Shown here piece by piece: positions 8,498 to 17,077 of a stretch of 64,000 nt of DNA; position 1 is the first letter of the stretch; every line of letters begins with the position of its first letter. Both the position numbers and the translations under genes were made by a program. Location: NCBI GenBank assembly GCA_020832235.1, contig JAFIEZ010000010.1:186001-250000 (forward strand). The letters run 5' to 3'. Source of the DNA: Bacteroidota bacterium (GTDB lineage: Bacteria; Bacteroidota; Rhodothermia; Balneolales; HLUCCA01). The notes beneath the pieces were generated by a model, which made no database searches, had not been told where the DNA came from, and was given only the letters and a program-made list of their open reading frames with translations.

Positions 8498-10173
8498 CAG
8501 TTTTGCTCCATATTTCGCCGTTCCTGAAGCGCACGCTCACGAGCTGCTTCAAACTCATTACCCGGAGTCCAGCTCATCATTTCTGGCGCATTGGCTATAT
8601 CGAAGGCCACCTTAAACATGAGGCGGGTATCATTCACCGCACCGGATAAATCCCAATCAGGGTTATACTCATCAAACACCGTATGGTAAATGCGGTTCAT
8701 TTCGGGTTGGATGACCTCACGGTAGTAGTTTTCGGGCTGACCGATAAACTGTGTACCCATCATGGTGAACGTTGCGGGAACGCCCTGCTGTGCGAAAGAG
8801 AAATGGTCGCTACGATAAAAATACCCCTGATCCGGATTCGGATCGGGGGCGATTACACGTCCCAGTGCTTCTGCATGACGTTTCATAATGGCATCGATGC
8901 TGGTACGCCCCAGTCCTATTGAAACCAGATCGGTGGTAGGACCGAACACATTAAGTCCATCCAAATTAATATTGGCACTCATAAATCCGGTAGGAACGGT
9001 GGGGTTTGCAGCGAAATATTTAGACCCGAGCAGTCCAGACTCTTCGGCTCCAACAGCTACAAAAAGCATAGAACGTTTGAGCTGAGGCTGAATGGCTTTA
9101 AATCCTGCTGCCATATTCAACATAGCACCAACACCGCTGGCATTATCCAGGGCACCATTGTAAATAGAATCTCCTTCCACAGGGAACCCGACACCCAAAT
9201 GGTCGTGATGTGCCGAAAATACGACATACTCGTCTCGTAGTATCGGATCATGGCCTTTCAGTACTCCCACCACATTTTGTGCGCTAAGCTCACGATAGGT
9301 GGCTTTAACATCTATGTTGGCACGGAGGTTGCCAAGAGGGATAGGTCTGAAATCGGGGAATTCGGCGGATTCGAAAAGCTCTTCAATGTCATATCCGGCC
9401 GATTCAAACAATGCACGGCTGGCGTTTGCACTTAGCCAACCCTGTATTTGAGTTGCTGCCCGTTCTTCACCTTCAGGCTTGAGCATGAAACGCTCGCGAC
9501 CGAAACTGTTGGCAACCACGCTCCATGGATAACCGGCAGTGGGCGTAGTGTGAACAATGAGTACCCCAAGCGCGCCTAATTCCTGAGCGATTTCATACTT
9601 GTATGTCCATCTACCGTAATAGGTTCGGGCCTCGCCATCAAACTTATCGGGATGATTGGCAGGGTCGCTGTTTTTCATGATGAGGATTTTCCCGGTTACA
9701 TCCAGCCCTTTATAGTCGTTCCAGCCCTCTTCCGGAGCCACTATCCCATAACCAACATAAACCATTTCTGCATTGCGGATGGAAATTTCGCGCTGATCTT
9801 GCGCCGGGGATACAATTAGCTGTGTGCCAAATGGGAAGTTATGCACCGTATTATTGCCTCTGGTAATTCTCAGAGAGGTATTACGGTCTGTTTGCTGAGC
9901 CAGAATGGGAAAGTGCTGCACCCAACTGCCATCCGGCATGCCAGGCTCTATTCCAATTTCCTCAAATTCTGCGATAATGTAGTCTACAACCATCTGCTCG
10001 CCACGGGTAGCCGGTGCCCTACCCATCATGGAGTCGTCGGAAATGGCCCGAATATGGTGGCGTAGCGACTCTTCTGTAATTTGCGAGAGTCCGGGCTCCA
10101 GATTGGGTGCTGAGGAACAAAAGCTGAGGAACAGACAGCAAACAACCGCTGCTGGAATTAACATTCTTTTCAT
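8497..10173 (-). CDS. M28 family aminopeptidase with PA insert, lipoprotein
   Basis: A zinc aminopeptidase of family M28, 558 residues. The leader MKRMLIPAAVVCCLFLSFC ends in a lipobox (LSFC), so it is probably a lipoprotein. A protease-associated (PA) insert covers about residues 130-270. The metal-binding motifs follow in family order: SAHHDHLG, GALDNASGVGAM and AVGAEESGLLGS, with a later HF ligand region (YRSDHFSF). It is the first gene of the minus-strand peptidase run M28-S9-S46-NUDIX. With S9 and S46 enzymes it would release free amino acids and dipeptides from external protein. The substrate range cannot be told from the sequence. Confidence 0.92.
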   Translation of the reverse strand: MKRMLIPAAVVCCLFLSFCSSAPNLEPGLSQITEESLRHHIRAISDDSMMGRAPATRGEQMVVDYIIAEFEEIGIEPGMPDGSWVQHFPILAQQTDRNTSLRITRGNNTVHNFPFGTQLIVSPAQDQREISIRNAEMVYVGYGIVAPEEGWNDYKGLDVTGKILIMKNSDPANHPDKFDGEARTYYGRWTYKYEIAQELGALGVLIVHTTPTAGYPWSVVANSFGRERFMLKPEGEERAATQIQGWLSANASRALFESAGYDIEELFESAEFPDFRPIPLGNLRANIDVKATYRELSAQNVVGVLKGHDPILRDEYVVFSAHHDHLGVGFPVEGDSIYNGALDNASGVGAMLNMAAGFKAIQPQLKRSMLFVAVGAEESGLLGSKYFAANPTVPTGFMSANINLDGLNVFGPTTDLVSIGLGRTSIDAIMKRHAEALGRVIAPDPNPDQGYFYRSDHFSFAQQGVPATFTMMGTQFIGQPENYYREVIQPEMNRIYHTVFDEYNPDWDLSGAVNDTRLMFKVAFDIANAPEMMSWTPGNEFEAARERALQERRNMEQN

Positions 10174-10244
10174 GATGGGTACGTTATGTTCAGGTTAGTG
10201 AAGTCAAGTGAACAAAATACCCCAAAATTCGTGAAAATCCCTAA

Positions 10245-10832
10245 TTATGCATGGTATTTTAGCCAATATGTAAGCTGTTTCGGTGCCTCTGCCGTTTCAT
10301 CGAGGTCCTGCCAGGTAAAAGTTGAGACTAGCTCTGGGTGCTTTTTGTAGCCCCGCTTCTTCCAGAAGGCGTCGAGTGGCTGGTAATCGACTGGTCTGCG
10401 TGGGTGGTCTTCGCTGCGGTTCACCGCACAAAAGGTTGTTATAGAATAACCATTCTTCAGTGCATGTGCTTCCCGCTCTTTAAAGAAGGCAACGCCGGCT
10501 CCCTGACCCCGATACCCGCTAAGTAAAACCGACTCCCCGAAGTAGAAAATATCTGAAATATCATAGCCGGCTTTCTCGAAGGGTTTGCGAATGGCAATAT
10601 CTTCATCGCGCATGGGCATTCCCGTTGAAGCACCTACTACCTTGTCTCCATCAAAGGCAATAGCTACAACCGTTTCATCGGAGGTGAGGTATCGTCGCAG
10701 ATATTTCGACTCATAACGTTCATCTCCATCATACAGATAAGGGAATTCGCGAAATACCGTAATGCGAAGACGGGCAAGATCGCCAATATAAGGCTGAATC
10801 CGATTGCCGCTAAATCGTTGTATTCGTAGCAT
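10245..10832 (-). CDS. GNAT family N-acetyltransferase
   Basis: A 195-residue cytoplasmic protein with the GNAT acetyl-CoA-binding motif: the strand SVLLSGYRGQGAG (about 110-122) corresponds to motif A (R/Q-x-x-G-x-G/A). The preceding part VVAIAFDGDKVVGASTG matches the GNAT beta4 region. The C-terminal part contains YQPLDAFWKKRGYKK, usual at the end of GNAT domains. It acetylates an unknown amine. The gene stands between the peptidase run and ndk and starts divergently from ndk, with 99 bases between them. No partner gene gives away its substrate. Confidence 0.8.
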   Translation of the reverse strand: MLRIQRFSGNRIQPYIGDLARLRITVFREFPYLYDGDERYESKYLRRYLTSDETVVAIAFDGDKVVGASTGMPMRDEDIAIRKPFEKAGYDISDIFYFGESVLLSGYRGQGAGVAFFKEREAHALKNGYSITTFCAVNRSEDHPRRPVDYQPLDAFWKKRGYKKHPELVSTFTWQDLDETAEAPKQLTYWLKYHA

Positions 10833-10859
10833 AATATGACCATCTTGTCATTCTTTTCA

Positions 10860-10891
10860 TTTCAGAATGAGGGCTGAAATTCGTAATTTTG
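10860..10891 (+). promoter_or_regulatory. Bacteroidota-type promoter of ndk
   Basis: TTTC (10860-10863), a 20-base spacer, and TAATTTTG (10884-10891). TAATTTTG fits the Bacteroidota -7 consensus TAnnTTTG exactly and TTTC differs by one base from the -33 TTTG. The start of transcription would be a few bases downstream, leaving a leader of about 35 bases before the ndk ATG at 10932. The pyrG promoter has the same layout. Confidence 0.6.
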
Positions 10892-10931
10892 AAGTCTTTA
10901 CCAAAAACTACCACGAAATTTCACAAAAAAC

Positions 10932-11360
10932 ATGGCTATTGAAAGAACACTTTGCATTCTCAAGCCCGATTGCGTTAAAAAAAATCTCCAGGGTGCTGTT
11001 TTAAAGCAGATTCAGGATGCCGGCTTTAAAGTACTCGGTATGAAAATGATTCGCCTTACCCCTGAAACGGCCGGTGGGTTTTATGCTGTACATAAAGAGC
11101 GTCCATTTTTTGGTGAACTTGTAGAATTTATGACCAGCGGACCATGCGTTCCGGTTGCTCTAGAAAAAGAAAATGCTGTTGCCGATTACCGTAAGCTGAT
11201 TGGTGCAACCGATCCCGCTGAAGCAGAAGAGGGTACGGTTCGTAAACTTTATGCCGACAGCAAAGCTGAAAACATCGCCCATGGCTCCGATTCTGTTGAA
11301 AACGGTAACATTGAAGTTGCCTACTTCTTTGCAGAGTCCGAATTGATTGCCAATCAATAA
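10932..11360 (+). CDS. ndk: Nucleoside diphosphate kinase
   Basis: Ndk transfers the gamma phosphate of ATP to nucleoside diphosphates through a phosphohistidine. The protein is 142 residues, normal for the family. The N-terminal [10 protein letters not shown] is characteristic, and the active-site motif NIAHGSDS places the phosphorylated histidine at H117. No signal peptide. It is monocistronic: a Bacteroidota-type promoter lies upstream and a strong intrinsic terminator begins 32 bases after the stop. There is no Shine-Dalgarno sequence before the ATG, only an A-rich stretch, as is common in this lineage. The identification is certain. Confidence 0.98.
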   Translation: MAIERTLCILKPDCVKKNLQGAVLKQIQDAGFKVLGMKMIRLTPETAGGFYAVHKERPFFGELVEFMTSGPCVPVALEKENAVADYRKLIGATDPAEAEEGTVRKLYADSKAENIAHGSDSVENGNIEVAYFFAESELIANQ

Positions 11361-11391
11361 GCACTCAACAGGTTTTTACTTGTTTCTTGCC

Positions 11392-11427
11392 AAAGGGTTA
11401 TCGATTTTGCATCGGTAACCCTTTTTT
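11392..11427 (+). terminator. Intrinsic terminator of ndk
   Basis: AAAGGGTTATCGAT (11392-11405) pairs with ATCGGTAACCCTTT (11411 onward), with one G-T wobble, around a short T-rich loop. A run of six T (11422-11427) ends the structure. It separates ndk from the downstream NamZ-like gene, whose ATG is only 16 bases further. Confidence 0.85.
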
Positions 11428-11442
11428 CATCTACAACATTCT

Positions 11443-12690
11443 ATGATACTACGTTTACTCGCCCTGTTTGCAGCTACGGCGTTGTTCGCCGCATGCACCC
11501 CATCAACGAATACCCCATCAGAACCTCCAGCTGTACGTACCGGAGCTCAGGTCATGATTTCCGATATGGCCGATGACCTTGCCGGAAGAAACATCGGGCT
11601 GGTCATGAATCCCACAGCCCGTATCTACGGTACCCATGTGCTGGATTCACTCATGTCGCTGGGTATCAATGTAGTTGCACTGTATGCGCCCGAACATGGA
11701 TTTCGAGGCGACTATGGCGCCGGAGAACGCATCAGCGACGGCATCGATGAAGAAACCGGATTACCCGTATTTTCACTATATGGTGAAACCAGAAAGCCTT
11801 CCGAAACAATGCTTGAGGGCGTAGACCTGCTCCTATTTGATATGCAAGATGTGGGTGCACGCTTTTATACCTATCTGTCTACCATGGGACTGGTGATGGA
11901 AGCTGCAGCTGATTATGATGTAGAAATGTGGATTCTGGATCGACCTAATCCGGCCGGTGGCGAGTACGTAAGCGGTTGGATGCGAGAAGACGAGCATACG
12001 TCTTTTGTGGGGGCGTATCCCATCCCTATTGCACATGGCATGACATTAGGTGAGCTGGCCCATATGATTGTGGGGGAGGGATGGCTTGAGCTAACCAATC
12101 CAGCAGCACAGCTCAATTATCGGGTAATCCCAATGCAGCACTGGGACCGATCTATGCTATGGCCGCAAACCGGATTGCCCTGGGTTCCTCCATCGCCTAA
12201 TCTGCCTACGTTCGAGCATGCTTTTGTGTACTTGGGTACTTGCCTTATTGAAGGAACCACTATGTCGGAGGGCAGGGGGACAGACGATCCTTTTTTGCTC
12301 ATCGGAGCTCCCGATCTGAATATACCTGATGCTGCTTTACAAACTCTGGCGACCCGATATTCGCTAACGATTCGCGACACTACCTTTACGCCTGTTGAAA
12401 TTCCGGGCCGCGCACTAAGGCCCAAACATCAGGATACCCAGGTCTCCGGGATATATATCCGGGTTCAGGACGATCATTTTTCTACCGTTAATCCGGTTGC
12501 TTTTGGGCATGCACTGCTACGACTGAGCCTGCAACATAGTCCTTCCTCTACAACCAACAACTTCCTGAAACGCCTCGCCGGAACCGACAGAATTCTGGAT
12601 TATTTACAGACCGATGTTGATGCAGTTTATATGTGGACAGCTGAAGTGGAGGCGTTCAAAACGCTTCGTCAGGCGTATCTTATTTACTAG
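11443..12690 (+). CDS. DUF1343 exo-beta-N-acetylmuramidase (NamZ-like) lipoprotein
   Basis: A DUF1343 protein of 415 residues. Characterised members (NamZ) remove terminal N-acetylmuramic acid from peptidoglycan fragments, so a role in wall recycling or scavenging is likely. The leader ends in a lipobox (LFAAC), predicting a lipoprotein. Typical family stretches are LVMNPTARI, ALYAPEHGFRGDYGAGE and LLFDMQDVGARFYTYLSTM. The start follows the ndk terminator closely, so it needs its own promoter inside or before that hairpin, or receives read-through. Downstream is the convergent rlmB gene. The family call is strong; NamZ activity is inferred from the family. Confidence 0.9.
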   Translation: MILRLLALFAATALFAACTPSTNTPSEPPAVRTGAQVMISDMADDLAGRNIGLVMNPTARIYGTHVLDSLMSLGINVVALYAPEHGFRGDYGAGERISDGIDEETGLPVFSLYGETRKPSETMLEGVDLLLFDMQDVGARFYTYLSTMGLVMEAAADYDVEMWILDRPNPAGGEYVSGWMREDEHTSFVGAYPIPIAHGMTLGELAHMIVGEGWLELTNPAAQLNYRVIPMQHWDRSMLWPQTGLPWVPPSPNLPTFEHAFVYLGTCLIEGTTMSEGRGTDDPFLLIGAPDLNIPDAALQTLATRYSLTIRDTTFTPVEIPGRALRPKHQDTQVSGIYIRVQDDHFSTVNPVAFGHALLRLSLQHSPSSTTNNFLKRLAGTDRILDYLQTDVDAVYMWTAEVEAFKTLRQAYLIY

Positions 12691-12779
12691 TATGCAGCAT
12701 TACAGGCGTCGAACTGTAGACGGAAAACTTAATTGGGATGTCGCCGGAGACGTTTCTAAGGCCGTTAATCATCCATTAC

Positions 12780-12799
12780 AAGTGCCCAATGGGGCGCTT
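12780..12799 (+). terminator. Possible terminator between NamZ-like gene and rlmB
   Basis: AAGTGCCC (12780-12787) and GGGCGCTT (12792-12799) form an 8-bp stem with one wobble and a 4-base loop, just before the end of the convergent rlmB gene. The following sequence is AT-rich but has no clean T-run, so it is a weak candidate. Confidence 0.4.
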
Positions 12800-12803
12800 A
12801 TAA

Positions 12804-13544
12804 TTATAACTTTTGACGTTGCCGTACGATTTCGTAGCAAATGAGCGCAGCAGAAACGGATGCGTTAAGCGACTCAACATCATTATACATTGGAAGGCTC
12901 AGCGTAAAATCACAATGGTCGAGTGTTTTCTTCCGAATTCCCTTTCCTTCATTACCAATAATTACAACCAAAGGCATCGTGAAGTCCTGCTGCCATAAAG
13001 AGGTATCGGCGTGCTGGTCGAGTCCGGCCACCCAAAAGCCTACATCTTTAAGTTTTAGAATGGCCTGATTCGTATTGGTAACCCGAATGATGGGAATTCT
13101 TCCGGCAGTACCAGCAGAGGTTTTGAAAACAGCCGCATTCACCGGTGCCTGCCGATGTTTAGGTACAATTACAGCATGCACACCTGCTGCGGCTGCTGTA
13201 CGCAAGATGGCTCCAAAGTTAGCCACATCCTCCAGCTCATCCATTACCAGTACCACGGGATTTTGCGTAAGCTGTACGCTTAGCAACCAGTCTTCCAGCT
13301 CAATATACGTAACCATACTCACCTGGGCTACCACACCCTGGTCGTTCACAGGCCCTGCAAGGTCAAAGAGCTTTTTACCCGGAACGCGTTGCAGCGGTAT
13401 TCTGTTTTCAGATGCAAGGCTGATAATTTTAGAAAGACCACCGCCGGCAGAGTCCTTAATGTACACCTTTTCCACCTTCTCAGGAGTTTTTTGAAGTATT
13501 TCCTCAACAGGATTTCGCCCGTATACAATCTGATTTTCTTCCAT
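12804..13544 (-). CDS. rlmB: 23S rRNA 2'-O-methyltransferase RlmB (SpoU family)
   Basis: A SPOUT-class methyltransferase of 246 residues expected to 2'-O-methylate the conserved guanosine of 23S rRNA. The N-terminal ~75 residues (YGRNPVEEIL onward) form the L30e-like RNA-binding domain. The three SpoU motifs are visible: VMDELEDVANFGAILRTA (N and R of motif 1), VVIIGNEGKGI (motif 2) and LSLPMYNDVESLNASVSAA (motif 3, the knot). Length is standard. The gene converges with the NamZ-like gene and diverges from a small membrane-protein gene. A TrmH-like tRNA methyltransferase is less likely because of the NPV N-terminal domain. Confidence 0.9.
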   Translation of the reverse strand: MEENQIVYGRNPVEEILQKTPEKVEKVYIKDSAGGGLSKIISLASENRIPLQRVPGKKLFDLAGPVNDQGVVAQVSMVTYIELEDWLLSVQLTQNPVVLVMDELEDVANFGAILRTAAAAGVHAVIVPKHRQAPVNAAVFKTSAGTAGRIPIIRVTNTNQAILKLKDVGFWVAGLDQHADTSLWQQDFTMPLVVIIGNEGKGIRKKTLDHCDFTLSLPMYNDVESLNASVSAALICYEIVRQRQKL

Positions 13545-13644
13545 ATTTAAATATTTTGTAACAAATGTGTACCCGAAGACTCGTTATACTAAAGTGGGTA
13601 AGATTTAAGTCTGACTTCATAAACACGCGCTAAAAGAACGTCAC

Positions 13645-13986
13645 ATGAACAAGCCGAAATTAAAAAAAGATGTGCTTTTGCCATCATCCAGGTCAAATGT
13701 ACGATATTCGCGAAGCTTTATCGCCAAAATTATGATTGCTTTACGCAGGTATAAGCCCATTTACCTGCTTGCGGCCTTGTCACAGATGCTTTTTGGTTTA
13801 CTAGTTGTCGGACTCTCCATGGTTGGTCTTATTCAACCCATTTGGGTAGCTGCTATTGTGAATGTACTGGGATGTATAAGTGTGCTGGCCGGGAGTTACC
13901 AGCTCTACGACATGCTTAGGAAAAACTCTGGAGCATCAGGACTTGTATCGGAAGCAATGAACGATGCCATTAACTACCGTAACTGA
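13645..13986 (+). CDS. Small two-helix membrane protein, unknown
   Basis: A 113-residue protein I do not recognise. The N-terminal ~35 residues are strongly basic (many Lys/Arg), so the amino end is probably cytoplasmic. Two hydrophobic segments follow, about residues 49-68 (LLAALSQMLFGLLVVGLSMV) and 72-93, then a short polar tail. No enzymatic motif. Its stop is 3 bases from the stop of the convergent gene 13990-14301, which also encodes a small two-helix protein. Confidence 0.6.
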   Translation: MNKPKLKKDVLLPSSRSNVRYSRSFIAKIMIALRRYKPIYLLAALSQMLFGLLVVGLSMVGLIQPIWVAAIVNVLGCISVLAGSYQLYDMLRKNSGASGLVSEAMNDAINYRN

Positions 13987-13989
13987 TCA

Positions 13990-14301
13990 TTACTGAGCTT
14001 CCAGGTATTCAATAGCCAAGTTTATCTGTTTTCGCTGATGAAAGATCAGCAGCACGTTTAGCACGAAAACCGTTCCCAAAGCATAATAAACCACACTATT
14101 GAGCTGGGTAATTTCATAGATAAACGAATAGCTGAAAAAAAGCAGGGCAAGAGCATTTACGGCGATCATTACCCAATAGCGAGACCGTCTTTTACGCAGT
14201 CCTTCCAGCATTTCCGTTACTTCCAGCGAGGTAAATTCTTTGCCCAGATGTAGCGTTAAGATGGCCGATATGTCGGATGGAATTTCTTTTAGTGTACTCA
14301 T
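13990..14301 (-). CDS. Small two-helix membrane protein, unknown
   Basis: A 103-residue protein without a recognised family. The first ~35 residues are polar (DISAILTLHLGKEFTSLEVT, then an Arg-rich RKRRSR patch). Two transmembrane segments follow, roughly residues 41-60 (MIAVNALALLFFSYSFI) and 68-86 (VVYYALGTVFVLNVLLIF), with a polar end. It is convergent with the similar-sized gene at 13645-13986 and divergent from pyrG. The coding sequence looks genuine because hydrophobic blocks and charge flanks fit a membrane hairpin, but no function can be assigned. Confidence 0.6.
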   Translation of the reverse strand: MSTLKEIPSDISAILTLHLGKEFTSLEVTEMLEGLRKRRSRYWVMIAVNALALLFFSYSFIYEITQLNSVVYYALGTVFVLNVLLIFHQRKQINLAIEYLEAQ

Positions 14302-14354
14302 GCACTAAAAATACTTAAAAAGACGGTTTCTGCATCGCACTGAATGTTAAAACG

Positions 14355-14386
14355 TTTCAATTTATACTTTATGGCTTTTAGGTTTG
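14355..14386 (+). promoter_or_regulatory. Bacteroidota-type promoter of pyrG
   Basis: TTTC (14355-14358), a 20-base spacer, then TAGGTTTG (14379-14386), an exact match to TAnnTTTG. This has the same geometry as the ndk promoter. It leaves a leader of about 50 bases before the pyrG ATG at 14442. A C/T-rich leader of this kind might host pyrimidine control, but I see no clear attenuator. Confidence 0.6.
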
Positions 14387-14441
14387 ATAAGCGTTGGAGG
14401 ATGTCCTATTTTTTACATCCATCCACCTAAAACATTTTTAA

Positions 14442-16054
<1,613 letters not shown>

Positions 16055-16055
<1 letters not shown>

Positions 16056-16519
16056 TGAGTCATCCTTTTGGAAATAAAGTTCGGGTAAGAGTGAATGGCA
16101 TTGTAATGCGGGATGATGCCGTCTTATTGGTTAACCTGCAGTCGCCTACCCGACCCGAACCATTCTGGACTCCTCCGGGTGGGGGGGTTGAGTTCGGAGA
16201 AACTATGACCGACGCTCTAACCCGCGAAATTCGGGAAGAAACAGGAATTCACACCAGCGTTGAAAGGCTGTTGTATGTTTCAGAATATGTTAAACCACCC
16301 TGGCACGCCGTTGAATGTTACTTTTTGTGTAAGGAGATTGGAGGTACGCTGCTAAAGGGCAGTGATCCGGAATTAAGCGATCATCAGCAAATGATCAGGC
16401 AGACCGCCTTCATTACCCTGCACGAAATGAAATCTGTTAATGTAATTCCTGAGTTTCTGCGCCATCGCTTGCCCGATCTTCTGAAACACGGAGCAGGTAG
16501 TCCGGAATGGATACACTAA
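16055..16519 (+). CDS. NUDIX hydrolase
   Basis: A 154-residue NUDIX pyrophosphohydrolase. The Nudix box is complete and near the middle of the chain: GGGVEFGETMTDALTREIRE followed by ETGI (about residues 44-67). The first ~25 residues form the usual beta-strand entry VRVRVNGIVMRDDAVLLVN. The substrate cannot be deduced; a nucleotide- or sugar-nucleotide-cleaning role beside pyrG is plausible but inferred from position only. The start shares one base with the pyrG stop. Its last 83 bases are also coding on the other strand for the GNAT gene 16437-16970. Confidence 0.87.
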
Positions 16520-16970
16520 GCTCAATACGGAAGTCATTCATACGGGCGTAATACTCGGTGTTGGTAACTTCAAAACCGTCTTTTAGCCCAAATAACAGCA
16601 TCTCCCGATAGTGTTTTGGGAAGGTATCGTATCTGAATGTTTGATAGCCGGCCTGCCATGCTTGCTGCATCATATGAATCATCAACTTTCGGGCGTAGCC
16701 TTTTCTTCGGAAAGCAGGCATAATACCGCCTTTAGCGCTGTAGAAAACTCCGTCTTCACGTCCATAACCAATTTTAAAACCTGCCCGAATACCGTCTATT
16801 TTCAGCAGAAGGGCCATCATATCGGGTTGATCATAACGCGTAATGAGCCGCTCCTCCTTAAATAGCATAACGTTAAGATCGCGAAGGTGATCCAGCTCTG
16901 TTAAGCTGAGCTTAACGATGTCAACATCAATGGCGTAAAGTGATGCATTGGTTTGTGGGAATGAAAACAT
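16437..16970 (-). CDS. GNAT family N-acetyltransferase, overlaps NUDIX gene
   Basis: A 177-residue acetyltransferase. The acetyl-CoA motif A region is AKGGIMPAFRRKGYARKLM (about 79-97, R/Q-x-x-G-x-A), preceded by beta-strands RAGFKIGYGRE. The chain ends in a region with DGFEVTNTEYYARMND typical of the end of GNAT domains. The substrate is unknown. The last ~28 codons overlap the 3' end of the NUDIX gene tail-to-tail by 83 bases; both protein ends look natural, so I accept both genes. It diverges from nadE across a leader carrying a symmetric nested inverted repeat. Confidence 0.75.
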   Translation of the reverse strand: MFSFPQTNASLYAIDVDIVKLSLTELDHLRDLNVMLFKEERLITRYDQPDMMALLLKIDGIRAGFKIGYGREDGVFYSAKGGIMPAFRRKGYARKLMIHMMQQAWQAGYQTFRYDTFPKHYREMLLFGLKDGFEVTNTEYYARMNDFRIELSVSIPDYLLRVSEDRASDGAETQELH

Positions 16971-16990
16971 TGACGGCTATTTTGTGTATA

Positions 16991-17038
16991 CTTCTGCGAT
17001 TTGAACGCTGGTTGGGTCCAGCGTGTATTTTACAGAAG
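16991..17038. repeat. Nested symmetric inverted repeat between GNAT gene and nadE
   Basis: Two inverted repeats share one centre: CTTCTG (16991-16996) with CAGAAG (17033-17038), and inside them ACGCTGG (17005-17011) with CCAGCGT (17018-17024). The spacers between outer and inner arms are 8 bases on both sides and the central loop is 6. It lies in the divergent region upstream of both genes, so it is more likely an operator or leader structure than a terminator. Confidence 0.55.
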
Positions 17039-17077
17039 ATAGTGTTAATAATAATATCCTGATCCTGGCATAAGAAC

